A stretch of 64,000 bases of DNA from Geomesophilobacter sediminis (GTDB taxonomy: Bacteria; Desulfobacterota; Desulfuromonadia; Geobacterales; Geobacteraceae): positions 62,001 to 126,000 of the forward strand of contig NZ_JAEMHM010000004.1 of assembly GCF_016458275.1 (NCBI RefSeq), written 5' to 3'. The notes beneath the pieces are model-generated. The model was not told the DNA's origin. It made no database searches and was given only the letters and a program-made list of their open reading frames with translations. Position 1 is the stretch's first letter; each line of letters begins with the position of its first letter. Below are positions 41,110-50,549 of this stretch, piece after piece. Position numbers and translations under genes: made by a program.

Positions 41110-41394
41110 ATGGTGGTCTCAAGGTTAATGGTGCTGATTGGTCTGTTGGTTTCAGTGGTTCAAATTGCAGAAGGTTCTGAGAAGCGGCTCTCGGATGCCC
41201 AGGTAAAAAAGGAGATCATCAGGGCGTCGATAGCGGAGTATCCAGGCAACTGTCCCTGCCCATATAACTTAACCAGAAATGGTAGCCGCTGTGGGAGAAG
41301 GAGTGCCTACAGTAGGCCAGGAGGGTATAGTCCGATCTGCTATGACCGGGATGTAAGCAAGGACATGATAAGAGAGTGGCGGAAAAACCATTAA
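41110..41394 (+). CDS. Small secreted cysteine-containing protein
   Basis: This 94-residue protein has a signal peptide (MVVSRLMVLIGLLVSVVQIAEG) and a mature part with IAEYPGNCPCPYNLTRNGSRCG followed by SAYSRPGGYSPICYDRDVS. The four Cys and the PGGYSPxCY end are characteristic of a small widespread family, often found near DNA-processing or competence-like genes. The function is unknown. GAGGAGGGTAGGAT precedes the start. Confidence 0.72.
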   Translation: MVVSRLMVLIGLLVSVVQIAEGSEKRLSDAQVKKEIIRASIAEYPGNCPCPYNLTRNGSRCGRRSAYSRPGGYSPICYDRDVSKDMIREWRKNH

Positions 41395-41437
41395 GGATCT
41401 CCTATTTTTTTCTGATGTATTTGGCTGAGGAGGGTTC

Positions 41438-41722
41438 ATGGCAAGTTTCACAATAAGGGTAGTTCTTCATGATGCGGACTGGGAGGAATATGCCGAACTT
41501 CATCAATATATGGAAGAAAAGGGATTCAGCCGAACCATAACTAGTAAGAGTGGAGTCACCTATGCCCTTCCAGATGCTGAGTACAATTTCGCCGGAGATG
41601 AGAAATTGGAAGATGTGTTAATCCTGGCAAAGGCTGCTGCAGCGAAGACAAAGAGGAGGCATTCGATTTTGGTAACAGAATCAAAAGGCCGCACATGGTC
41701 AAACCTTAGCCCGCAAGTTTGA
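41438..41722 (+). CDS. DUF2622-family protein
   Basis: This 94-residue cytosolic protein matches the DUF2622 pattern: FTIRVVLHDADWEEYAELHQYMEEKGFSRTI, GVTYALPDAEYNFAGDEK, then an Ala-rich helix. It is a small ferredoxin-like alpha/beta fold of unknown function, widespread in proteobacteria and mobile DNA. GAGGAGGGTTC precedes the ATG. It is downstream of three small secreted-protein genes on the same strand. Confidence 0.8.
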   Translation: MASFTIRVVLHDADWEEYAELHQYMEEKGFSRTITSKSGVTYALPDAEYNFAGDEKLEDVLILAKAAAAKTKRRHSILVTESKGRTWSNLSPQV

Positions 41723-41829
41723 ACCCGTTGTTTTGAAGCGTTTCGTACTGCAGAGGCTGGAGGTGTAAGGTCTGATCGTTACGTATTGTTCCCGAATCTT
41801 TTGCAGCACATTTGGTAGGTAAACCACTC

Positions 41830-42087
41830 ATGAGCATCAATGCGACTATGTTTGCCGCAGCCACTGAACGATCCTCCGGTTCTGTCGTGGAAGTCGTTTC
41901 TCGTATAAATGGTACACGATTTGTGGTACTTCGTGTGTATCTTCCCGAAAAGGAGGAATCGGCTATGGTCATCGGTCAACTGGAATCGGTGGCTCTGGGC
42001 GACACAATAACGGCAAAGGGATACTGGCATGTCATGGATAATCAGTTGATCTTTAACTCGGATACCATTGTCCGGCACCTTCCTTGA
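41830..42087 (+). CDS. Hypothetical protein, possible OB-fold
   Basis: This is about 85 residues from the ATG at 41830; the ribosome site is weak. The core VVEVVSRINGTRFVVLRVYL…VIGQLESVALGDTITAKGYW resembles a single OB-fold such as that at the N-terminus of RecD2-like proteins. The assignment is by strand pattern only. It lies in the same low-GC stretch as the small secreted proteins. Confidence 0.5.
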   Translation: MSINATMFAAATERSSGSVVEVVSRINGTRFVVLRVYLPEKEESAMVIGQLESVALGDTITAKGYWHVMDNQLIFNSDTIVRHLP

Positions 42088-42249
42088 TTCTTGCGAATCA
42101 CAACCTCTACCTTAGATGATAGTCATTCCAAGGCATGTTGTTCCCTTCCCTGCCTCCTAGGTTGTCGACAACGCCCCTCGGCAGGCCCGGTCAGAGGGTT
42201 GGAGAGACTGTCGAAACTATTGCCGGATATCAAGACGAGCAAGCCCATC

Positions 42250-42933
42250 TCACAGCCCCCTTGCGTTGTCATCCTTGTGATCTTTTGGAGCAGGCGTGGC
42301 CGGTTGCTCGGGATCGCCGGCGATCGGAAGATGCCAGCCCCAGCGCATAGCCATGAACCTCAGCCCGAAGCACAGGACCGCTCCGGAGAGCGTTATCGCT
42401 GTCGCCGGCAGGTGCAATGCTGAGCCGATCACGACAACGGCGGCACCGGCCAGGGCCGCGATCGCGTAAACCTCAGCGCGCAAAACGGTAGGCACCTCGG
42501 TCAAGAGCAGGTCGCGGGCTATGCCGCCGCCGATCCCGGTCAGCATACCGAGGGGAGCTGCCATTACTGGGTTCAGCCCGAAGACCAGTGCCTTTTGCGT
42601 GCCGGCAACCGCGAAGAGCCCAAGCCCCGCTGCGTCGAACAGCAGCACCGGGTTGCGCAGCCGCTCGATGATAATGGGCCGCCAGAAGGCGACGGTTCCT
42701 GCAAGCAGCGAAACGGCCAGATAATGCCAGTTGCTGATCGCTGCCGGCGGTGTTGCTCCGATCAGTAAGTCGCGGGCAATGCCTCCGGCATTGCCTGCGG
42801 CAAACGACAAGACCAGAACGCCGAACAGATCAAGGCGATTCTGGACCCCCGCCGTTGCGCCGCTCAGCGCAAAAACAAAGGTGCCGGCGAGGTCAAGTGC
42901 CAGCAGAAGCATCTCCATCCCGTGCTCTCTCAT
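42250..42933 (-). CDS. TRIC-family (YadS/UPF0126) cation channel
   Basis: This is about 227 residues from the ATG at 42933 (GGAG upstream). It has seven hydrophobic segments arranged as two repeats of a three-helix bundle, each with the glycine-rich signature: AAGNAGGIARDLLIG and TGIGGGIARDLLL, where the GG-x-x-RD motif lines the pore. The family forms trimeric K+-permeable channels. The C-terminus is a short hydrophilic tail. It lies downstream of an M20 amidohydrolase gene on the same strand, 45 bp away; a functional link is not evident. Confidence 0.9.
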   Translation of the reverse strand: MREHGMEMLLLALDLAGTFVFALSGATAGVQNRLDLFGVLVLSFAAGNAGGIARDLLIGATPPAAISNWHYLAVSLLAGTVAFWRPIIIERLRNPVLLFDAAGLGLFAVAGTQKALVFGLNPVMAAPLGMLTGIGGGIARDLLLTEVPTVLRAEVYAIAALAGAAVVVIGSALHLPATAITLSGAVLCFGLRFMAMRWGWHLPIAGDPEQPATPAPKDHKDDNARGL

Positions 42934-42978
42934 ATCGAACTCCGCGATCAGCAACGTCCGATTACCGGCCTTTGAGTC

Positions 42979-44244
42979 CTATGCCAGCCAAGCAAGCGCT
43001 GCGACCACCAAGGCCTCGACACCGGTTTCCAACGTCGGATGGATTACCGGGGCAAACTGTGGGCTATGGTTAACCGGCAGCTCATTGAGCGTTCCGGTCG
43101 CTTTGGCCTTCGCATAGGTCTCGGTATCTGTGCCGCCGACGAACCAGAAGACAGACGGAACCTCCCATGCCGTGCCGAAACAGCCAAAGTCCTCGCTCGC
43201 CGGTGCTGGGCCGCTGTGGTGTACGCGCGCCGGGGAGAAATGGGCGCGGAATGCATCGGCGATCCGTTGGCTCGCCCACTCGTCATTCACATTGAGCGGG
43301 TACCGGTCTAATGGTATGATCTCCGGTCTGCGAGGAGCACCTGATGCATCGGCTTCGGCGTTGACGATGCGCTCGATCGCCGCCAGCACGCGCTTGCGGA
43401 CCGCGGCATCGAACGTCCGCACGTTCAGCTTTATGATCGCCTCGTCAGGGATGACGTTCTCTTTCGTGCCGGCTTGCAAAGCTCCGATCGTGACGACCGC
43501 TGCCTCGGTCGCGGCTACCTCCCGGGAAACCACCGTCTGAAGTCTAAGGACCGTTGCCGCGGCCATGACGACGGGATCTACGCTGGCCTGAGGCATCGAG
43601 CCGTGCGCCCCCCGACCAAACAGCCTGATTTGGAGGCTGTCCGCCGCCGAGGTGATGGGGCCTGCACTTCCGGCGATTTCGCCAGCCGCTCCGAGCATGA
43701 CGTGCTGCCCAAGGACGACAGCCGGTCGGGGGAAACGCGCGAGGAGGTGGTCGTCTATCATAGCCTTGGCCCCCTGCGCAGTCTCCTCGCCGGGCTGGAA
43801 GACCACCATCAAGGTACCTCGCCAGGCTTCCCGCGCCTGAGCGAACAAGGTGGCGGCGCCAGCGAGCCAGGCCACATGCATGTCATGGCCGCACATATGT
43901 CCGACCGGCACAAGCTTTCCTTCAGCATCCGGCACGGTCTGTTGGCTTGCGTAGGAAAGACCGGTCGCCTCTTCAATGGGTAGCGCATCCATGTCGGCGC
44001 GCAGCATGACCGTCGGCCCTTCCCCATTATGGAGCAGGCCTACCACCCCCGTCTTCCCAACGCCGGTCGTCACTTCGTAACCGGCCCTACGAAGCCAGTC
44101 CGCGGCCAGCGTGGCGGTTCGTGTCTCCTGCATCGACAATTCAGGGTGGGCATGTATGTCCTTGTACAGGGCTTCGAGGTCTGGGATCAGCCGATAGATA
44201 TCCCTCAGAAGGGGCTCTGAGGCTGTTGCTGTCGTCATGTTCAT
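42979..44244 (-). CDS. M20-family amidohydrolase/peptidase
   Basis: This is about 421 residues from the ATG at 44244 (GGGGAGG eight bases upstream; the frame extends to 44328). It belongs to the M20D amidohydrolase group (hippurate, N-acyl-amino acid or IAA-amino acid hydrolases): LYKDIHAHPELSMQE, MLRADMDALPIEE, the metal-binding GHMCGHDMH, the catalytic Glu pair in VFQPGEETAQGAKAMI and SEDFGCF near the end. It probably uses two Mn or Zn ions. There is no signal peptide. The exact acyl or peptide substrate is undetermined. Confidence 0.92.
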   Translation of the reverse strand: MNMTTATASEPLLRDIYRLIPDLEALYKDIHAHPELSMQETRTATLAADWLRRAGYEVTTGVGKTGVVGLLHNGEGPTVMLRADMDALPIEEATGLSYASQQTVPDAEGKLVPVGHMCGHDMHVAWLAGAATLFAQAREAWRGTLMVVFQPGEETAQGAKAMIDDHLLARFPRPAVVLGQHVMLGAAGEIAGSAGPITSAADSLQIRLFGRGAHGSMPQASVDPVVMAAATVLRLQTVVSREVAATEAAVVTIGALQAGTKENVIPDEAIIKLNVRTFDAAVRKRVLAAIERIVNAEADASGAPRRPEIIPLDRYPLNVNDEWASQRIADAFRAHFSPARVHHSGPAPASEDFGCFGTAWEVPSVFWFVGGTDTETYAKAKATGTLNELPVNHSPQFAPVIHPTLETGVEALVVAALAWLA

Positions 44245-44644
44245 ACCTGTGTCCTCCCCAAACTGACTCTTTGGCGTTCCATGGAAGTGTGCGGTCATAA
44301 AGTAAAGCACAAAAAAAGTCCCGCACAATCATTGTCAGATGGCTAACTCCTATTTTTTTAACAACTGTTATTTGCACGTTTCAGCCAAACATCTAATGCT
44401 CTGAAGAAATTATGAGAGTTACTCGTGCGCTACCATTCCATTTAGGGGCACCTTCACCTGATGGCAGAAATGGATGCCGAAGGAGGCAGAGATTTGTCCA
44501 GGGAGAGGTGGCTATTCTTTGCCGTGGTTGAGCTTAAAGAATTATTTTTACAATGGAAAATTCCGAGGATTTTGGGTATTGTTGGAAAGCTCGTAGCCTG
44601 TCTGTCAGTGACAGATGGATAGTATAAAACAAACTGGAGGGGCA

Positions 44645-44926
44645 ATGACGAAAGCTGACCTTGTGGAACGAATCGTCGAGAAAACGGGAATGACCAAAGC
44701 TGAATCATTTGAGGTTTTCGAGCACCTGATGGAGACGTTAAAAGAGACTCTAGCGTCCGGGGAGAGTGTCAAGATACAGGGGTTTGGCAGGTTTGAAGTG
44801 CGCGAAAAAGCGCCGAGAAATGGGAGAAATCCTCAGACGGGGGAGCCGATAACGCTTGATGCGCGTAAGGTTCTAAGTTTTAAGCCATCGCAAGTATTGA
44901 AGCTTTCCCTCAATAAGGTGACGTAG
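44645..44926 (+). CDS. HU/IHF-family DNA-binding protein
   Basis: This is 93 residues from the ATG at 44645 (GGAGGGGC upstream). It is typical of integration host factor alpha: MTKADLVERIVEKTGMTKAES, VKIQGFGRFEVREKAPRNGRNPQTGEPI, with the Pro of the DNA-intercalating arm in RNPQTG. It bends DNA and helps recombination and transcription. Its place among IS fragments and foreign-looking genes suggests it may be an accessory copy, the housekeeping ihfA lying elsewhere. An inverted repeat CTGTCAGTGACAG lies upstream near 44599-44611. Confidence 0.88.
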   Translation: MTKADLVERIVEKTGMTKAESFEVFEHLMETLKETLASGESVKIQGFGRFEVREKAPRNGRNPQTGEPITLDARKVLSFKPSQVLKLSLNKVT

Positions 44927-44949
44927 TGAGGGAACAGCGGAGTGGGCTG

Positions 44950-45300
44950 GGTCCCGTCTCTCAGCCCAAGGGGGAAATCTGTTCTCGCAAGTGCCTGTAA
45001 TGACGATCTTGTCGAAGATCGTGATGCTTAGCACCTGTATAATTTTGTAGAGACTGGCCTCGATTTTCAGCCTCTTCTTCATGATGGCAAGAAGCAGGTA
45101 GACCGACACAGCGATTCAGATCTGAGCCTTCACCGCAATTCCCGAGGTACCGTAGAAGGTCTTTATCGGTAGGTTCTGTTTGATCCATCTGAAGAACAAC
45201 TCGACCTGCCACCTACAACGGTAGAGTTGGGTAATAGTGAAGGACGGCAGAGTAACGCTATTCGCATGGAAGACCAGGATCTTGTCGGTTTCGTGAAGTG
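44950..45300 (-). pseudogene. IS4-family transposase C-terminal fragment
   Basis: The - strand frame reads FTITQLYRCRWQVELFFRWIKQNL then KTFYGTSGIAVKAQI, a stop, and IAVSVYLLLAIMKKRL. This is the conserved Y-(2)-R-(3)-E-(6)-K signature region of IS4 transposases, with TGA replacing the usual Trp codon. The N-terminal catalytic half is missing: the fragment starts right after the receiver gene stop at 45304. Confidence 0.85.
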
Positions 45301-45303
45301 TTT

Positions 45304-45702
45304 TTACAATGGTGCATCCAGCGCTTTTCTTACCACCTTTAATAATTCAGTTGGCAAAAAAGGCTTACTGAGTAAGTAGAATCTTCCAGAAAGATCGAGC
45401 TTACCACCTGCATAGCCTGTAATAAAAATTATCTTAGCCTTCGGATTCATTTTCATCATCGCTCTATACGTCTGCACTCCATCTAAAACTGGCATTATTA
45501 TGTCAAGAATAACAAGGTCGATTTGATTATGTTGTTGGTAAAGCTCGACCGCTTCCCTCCCATCCTTTGCCGTTATCACACGATACCCAAACATATCGAG
45601 TGTGTCCTCCATAAGTGACCGAATCTGCTCTTCGTCGTCAACTATCAAAATGGTTTCAGAACTTTGGCGTGAAAGCTGAATCTGGCGTGGAGAGTCTTCC
45701 AT
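45304..45702 (-). CDS. Single-domain response regulator
   Basis: This 132-residue receiver starts with about 15 polar residues, then ETILIVDDEEQIRSLMEDTL. The phosphoacceptor Asp is in LVILDIIMPVLDG (near 67) and the Lys in LLSKPFLPTEL. It resembles the C-terminal receiver of hybrid kinases such as the one at 61591, so it could be a detached module; the ATG lacks a strong ribosome site. An IS4 fragment abuts its 3' end, leaving the stop codon intact. A degenerate copy of its C-terminus lies at 51184. Confidence 0.75.
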   Translation of the reverse strand: MEDSPRQIQLSRQSSETILIVDDEEQIRSLMEDTLDMFGYRVITAKDGREAVELYQQHNQIDLVILDIIMPVLDGVQTYRAMMKMNPKAKIIFITGYAGGKLDLSGRFYLLSKPFLPTELLKVVRKALDAPL

Positions 45703-46000
45703 GGCGGCGTCATCCGACTTAAGATAAGAAGTAGTAACAGAGTTCTTTACATATCATGACTTATGAAGTTTAGCTGCAGTCTATAATCGACAATAATTTT
45801 GTAATGCACTGATTTGTAACGAATTTAGAATTATATTGTTGGTGGAGACTCATTTCCTCTGTTGTATTGTTTTTGACGGAGAAATTACAATTTAGTCCGT
45901 TTTATTGTATCGGTGAAATAGCTGCAGGCATTGATAAAGATGATAACAGGACGTGGAAAACTTTATAAATCAGGTTCTTCAGCAGAATCTGTGGGTGCCT
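45703..46000. other. AT-rich intergenic, nothing recognised
   Basis: About 300 AT-rich bases between the receiver gene and an ISL3 fragment. No gene, hairpin or repeat worth naming was found. Confidence 0.4.
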
Positions 46001-46379
46001 TCAGGCTCCGGTAGATTCCCAAGTGTGATACAAGGCGATTTTCATAACATCTACGTTTCTGAAGCCGTACGCTTTTCTGCACGTCACTTTCGCCTTGTTG
46101 TTAAAACCCTCGACGGCGCCCAAAGCTACCATCTTCCTGGCACGGAACCAGTTGAGAAGCAGCTCCCGGTGAGTACGTAACATCTGGGCTATCTTCTTCA
46201 TCGGCTTCAGACGTGAACGCATGGTTCGTCGGCACCAGTCGTCAACAAACCTGGCCGCCCATCCTGGGCTTTTGTAGTGCAAGAACTGGTCGAAGTCCTC
46301 TTTGAGCAGATATGCCCGGATGCTTTTGAGGTGGCTCTTCCGGGTTTCCCTGGGTGATTTGATCTGACCTACTATACTC
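46001..46379 (-). pseudogene. ISL3-family transposase C-terminal fragment
   Basis: The - strand frame reads IRAYLLKEDFDQFLHYKSPGWA, WCRRTMRSRLKPMKKIAQMLR, LLLNWFRARK, then GAVEGFNNKAKVTCRKAYGFRN. The last part is the highly conserved ISL3 end with the catalytic Glu. The N-terminal and central parts are missing. It faces the + strand N-terminal fragment at 46399. Confidence 0.88.
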
Positions 46380-46398
46380 CCGCCCGAAAGGGGGAGCC

Positions 46399-46760
46399 AT
46401 GAAAGACACCGATCTGTACCGTCAACTGTTGGGTCTTGAGTCACCGTGGATTGTTGCTAAGGTCGATTTGTCAGCCTCGACACAGCGAGAGGATGTTTTC
46501 GTTCACATCCCAAAGACGAGAAGTGGCCTTGCCCTGTCTGTGACGACTTATTGCCGGTGTACGATCACTCGGAAGAGAGAATCTGGCGTCACCTTGACAG
46601 CTGCCAGTTTCAAACCTCCTTCATGCCAGACCGCCGCGGGTCCAATGTCCTAAGGATGGCGTCCACCAGGTGCAGCCCCTGAGAAATTCGGGGCTTTTCT
46701 GCATCAAAGGGTATTGCGATTGCGGCTCTTTGAGCCTCCGTTGCCACCGGTGGACCCTTC
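46399..46760 (+). pseudogene. ISL3-family transposase N-terminal fragment, frameshifted
   Basis: The start MKDTDLYRQLLGLESPWIV is followed in a shifted frame by WPCPVCDDLLPVYDHSEERIWRHLD (the zinc-finger region of ISL3 transposases). One G appears to be missing near 46520 and a second shift comes before HARPPRVQCPKDGV. AAAGGGGGAGCC precedes the ATG. Together with the opposite-strand C-terminal fragment it suggests one element broken by inversion and deletion. Confidence 0.8.
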
Positions 46761-49141
46761 GACATCCTAATCTGTATCCATTGTGTATTCCTGCGGCATC
46801 GCTTCCACTTCCCCAATCCCGGCACTGCATTTTTCTCATCTTAAATTGCTCATATTTCTCAATGCAGCAAGCTCAGGTTTTGCTAAGTTTTCTTCCTTGC
46901 AAGAAGGCGGCGAAACCGTACCACCCAACGGCATCACGATAAACAGGAGAAACTATAATGATGGTAAAAACTCGATCAGTCATAGCCACACTTGCGACAG
47001 CCTTTACCTTTCTTTGCAGCTCCGTGGTACCAGTCTTCGGATTCAACCAAAGTCCCGCGATCCCCCTTTTCCGGACTACGCTTAGAGGCGTCGGTCCCGG
47101 AGGCATACCGGTAGCTCTCCCTGATCCGAAGAAGGCGCCTGTCACCGGTGTCACCCACTACACCATCGACATCAGGCAGTTTAAAGACCAGATTCTCCCT
47201 GAAGGTTGGCCACGAACGACATTCTGGGGGTACAACCCCACCATTGGTCTTGGCGGAAATACCACGCCCACCCTTTTGGGGGGCATCATTATCGGCCAGA
47301 AAGGTACCCCCATCCAAATTACCTTTAGAAACAAGTTGGCGGTGGAAAACCATATTCTCCCGGTTGACACCACCATCCCCGGCTCGGAACCGGGGGTGCC
47401 GGTTAACCGCACCTCCGTTCACCTGCATGGTGGTCTGGTACCGTGGATCAGCGACGGCGGACCGAACTCCTGGTTTGGCACTTCGGGCGATGTCGGCCCG
47501 AGTTTTCTGAACAACCAGGTGCTAAACCCAGGGGCTAACCCTGGCGAAGCCGAATACTACTACCCGATGAACCAGAGTGCCCGCTTTATGTGGTACCACG
47601 ATCACGCAATGGGCATTACCAGGCTTAACGCCTACGCCGGGGTAGCTTCCGGGCTCATCATCCGGGACAATTTCGAGAAGGCTTTGATCCAGGAGGGGCT
47701 GCCTGAATTCATCGAAGACGGCGGCAACGAGATTCCACTTGTGATCCAGGACAAGATTTTCGTCGGCAAGCACATTGCCACCTCGGATCCGACATGGACC
47801 GGCCTGAAGGATTACGGCAGCCTTTGGTATGCCCACACCTATGACCCGTCGCGTTGGGATCTCCTTTCGGGAGGGAAGCCTCTGCCGGACCCGTCTGCGG
47901 TACCTGAGTTCTTCGCGGACACGATGTTGGTCAACGGCACCGCCTACCCAAAAGTAACGGTGCAGGCCCGGCGTTACCGCTTGCGGTTGCTCAACGCCTG
48001 CAACGCACGGTTTCTTAATCTTCAACTCTACCTGGCGGACAGCAGCAAGGAAGGCATCACCCTGGACGCCAGCGGCAACCCGACCAATGCCCCTTTCCTA
48101 AACCACGCAGCTGGAGATACACCGAACTTCCTGCAGATCGGCACCGAGGGGGGGTTCCTTTCCAAACCGGCGATGGTTGCCTCAAACGTACCTCTCGTGG
48201 TTCCGGCACCGGTAAGCGGCGCCGTTGATCCTTCCCTGGTCCAAAAATCCCTCCTCGTAGGTCCGGCAGAACGCCCCGACTTGCTGGTGGATTTCAGTGA
48301 TGTTCAACCTGGGACCGACGTGGTCCTCTACAATGACGCGCCCGCTCCGTTCCCCATGGGCGATCCGGTGAATGATTATTTTCCAGGTTTGAATAACGGC
48401 AACTCTGTGAACCTGACCACCCAACCCGGCTTTGGGCCAAACACCAGAGTATTGATGCGGTTCCATGTTGAAGCGGCACTCCCCCCGAAGGACCCGACTC
48501 TTAAGATCGGGACCGCCACCAACCTGGCCCGCGGAATCGATCCGAATCTCGTCCCCTGGGAATCGGACCGGGTTCCCCCAGCCGTGGCCAAGCGATTCCT
48601 CACCCTGAACGAGTATCATGACGATTACGGAAGGCTGATTCAGATCCTCGGCAATGAGGCAAACCCCTTCGGCTCTCCCTACGATATGATGGCAACCTAC
48701 CTGGATTACGGACGTGCTCCGGGCCAAAGTGCCATGGTAATGGCTAGTAGGGAGAACGTCAAAGACGGGGATACTGAGGTATGGGAAATCTATAACACCA
48801 CGGGTGATGTACACCCCATGCATTTTCATTTGGTTAACGTCCAGGTTATCAACCGTCAGGGATTCGACAGCCTGAGTTACCCCTATGTCGCCAAAGGCCC
48901 GGTGATCCCTCCCGACCCGAATGAAAGGGGATGGAAGGAAACGGTGCTGAACTACCCTGGGACAGTTACCCGCGTCATCATGAAATTTGATCTGTCCAAA
49001 GCAGGGATCATTTCCCAAGAAGGCAAACCAATTGAGGTCCCGCCCAGTCCGCGAACTGGTGGTGCGGAGTATGTCTGTATAGTGGACCCCATTTTCAGGA
49101 CAATAGTTTAAGATGGTGCCTGCGGTAAAAAGGGGCAGGCA

Positions 49142-49435
49142 ATGAGCGAACGAAAGCGCAAAAGCTTCACCAGCCAGCACAAGACGAAAGTTGCTCTCGA
49201 AGCGATCCGCGGCGTCAAGACGCTGAACGAAATCGCCCAGGAATTTGGTGTCCATCCGACTCAGGTGGGCGAATGGAAACGAGAGCTCCTCGCACAGGCA
49301 CCCGGCATTTTCGAGAATAAGCGTGGACCGAAGCCCGAGGACCCGTCGGCCAGTCCAGAGCGGCTTTACTCCGAGATCGGTCGGTTGAAGATGGAGCTGG
49401 ACTGGCTCAAAAAAAAGTCCGGGATCGACCATTAG
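49142..49435 (+). CDS. IS3-family transposase OrfA
   Basis: This is a 97-residue DNA-binding subunit. A helix-turn-helix of the IS3 type (FTSQHKTKVALEAIRGVKTLNEIAQEFGVHPTQVGEWKREL) is followed by a leucine-zipper-like helix with DWLKKKSGIDH at the end. The run CTCAAAAAAAAGTCC near 49408-49422 is a classical -1 slippery site. Shifting there continues as KKKVRDRP… into the OrfB frame, giving the OrfAB transposase. Confidence 0.95.
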   Translation: MSERKRKSFTSQHKTKVALEAIRGVKTLNEIAQEFGVHPTQVGEWKRELLAQAPGIFENKRGPKPEDPSASPERLYSEIGRLKMELDWLKKKSGIDH

Positions 49436-49458
49436 GTGATCGTAAGCACTGGGTTAGT

Positions 49459-50382
49459 TTGCTGGACCCGATGGCCATCACTCGGCAATGCGCGCTGGCA
49501 GGCGTCGCCCGCTCCACAATTTATGCTCCACGTATGGCCGCTGTTCCGGATGACCTGGAGTTACTTCTATTAACGTTGATCGATGCCGAGTATACGCGTC
49601 ATCCTTTCTATGGCAGCCGCAGGATGGTAGTGCACCTGGGCAAAGCTGGGCATCAGGTCAACCGCAAGCGGGTTCAACGGCTGATGGGGTTCCTGGGATT
49701 GGCTGGCATGGCGCCAGGCCCCAACACCAGTCGTCCTCACCCTCAGCACAAGATTTATCCGTACCTGCTCAGAGGTGTGAACGTTGTAAGACCGAACCAA
49801 GTCTGGAGTACCGATATCACCTATATCCGCTTGGCCCGGGGATTTGCCTACTTGGCGGCAGTAATCGACTGGTATTCGCGGAAAGTCCTGGCATGGCGAT
49901 TGTCAAACACTCTGGACAGCGATTTCTGTGTTGATTGCCTGGAGCAGTCACTACGGGCTTTCGGCACGCCAGACATTTTCAATACTGACCAGGGCTGCCA
50001 GTTCACAAGCGACGCGTTCACCGGCGTCCTGAACTCCCACGACATTGCAATCAGCATGGACGGACGCGGCCGGGCCTCGGACAATATCTTCGTAGAACGG
50101 CTCTGGCGTAGCGTCAAGCACGAGGACGTGTACCTGAAAGGCTACGTCGACATGCTCGGATTACGGTTGGGTCTGACCGAGTATTTCGAGTTTTACAACA
50201 CGGAGCGGCCCCATCAATCGCTGGGCAACCGTACTCCAGTCGAGGTCTACCACACGGCCAGCGGCGGCGGCGCAAGAATCGTAGACAAATTTGTTGAGCG
50301 TAAAACCACGCTCAAAATCGGGGCAGCGCCGGTCAGCTGCGCGACCGGACACCACCTTAAACTCGACGCTTTATTGTCTTGA
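49459..50382 (+). CDS. IS3-family transposase OrfB (DDE integrase core)
   Basis: This is 307 residues from the first ATG, though the functional protein is probably the OrfAB fusion made by frameshifting upstream. The rve catalytic core shows the DDE triad: first Asp in VWSTDITYI, second in FNTDQGCQFTS, Glu in NIFVERLWRSVKHEDVYL, with the usual FYNTERPHQSLGNRTP end. All catalytic residues are intact, so the element is probably active. Confidence 0.95.
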   Translation: MLDPMAITRQCALAGVARSTIYAPRMAAVPDDLELLLLTLIDAEYTRHPFYGSRRMVVHLGKAGHQVNRKRVQRLMGFLGLAGMAPGPNTSRPHPQHKIYPYLLRGVNVVRPNQVWSTDITYIRLARGFAYLAAVIDWYSRKVLAWRLSNTLDSDFCVDCLEQSLRAFGTPDIFNTDQGCQFTSDAFTGVLNSHDIAISMDGRGRASDNIFVERLWRSVKHEDVYLKGYVDMLGLRLGLTEYFEFYNTERPHQSLGNRTPVEVYHTASGGGARIVDKFVERKTTLKIGAAPVSCATGHHLKLDALLS

Positions 50383-50549
50383 CTATGGGGTCCACTAAAC
50401 TGGCACTGCCACATTCTGGAACACGAAGAGCACGATATGATGCATGCATTGATAGTGGAATCGAAACCAGGAAAAGATAAACCCGGCCAGGTCACTAAGT
50501 AATTATGAATAAAGTCTTATCCTCAACGCCATCAAAGATGGAGTAAAAT

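Larger units (their letters stand above)
49078..50399 (+). mobile_element. IS3-family insertion sequence, complete (1322 bp)
   Basis: The ends are TATAGTGGACCCCAT and, inverted, TTTAGTGGACCCCAT, and the flanks carry a 3-bp target duplication CTG (49075-49077 and 50400-50402). Inside are orfA and orfB with an A8G slippery stretch near the end of orfA for -1 frameshifting. Short matching ends, an intact DDE and an exact duplication indicate a recent insertion. Confidence 0.94.
46958..50502 (+). pseudogene. Multicopper oxidase gene interrupted by an IS3-family element
   Basis: Before the insertion this encoded about 740 residues: signal peptide (1-29), then cupredoxin domains with copper motifs SVHLHGG, WYHDHAMGI and HPMHFHLV. 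The IS (49078-50399) lies inside the codon series for EYV|WHCHILEHEEH. The last copper motif, with the T1 Cys-His and the trinuclear His, is now separated in 50400-50502. The truncated product would end with IS-derived residues (CIVDPIFRTIV) and lack the T1 copper, so it should be inactive. It is related in type to the large exported multicopper oxidases (OmpB/OmpC-like) of Geobacter. AGGAGAAACTATA precedes the ATG. Confidence 0.93.
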
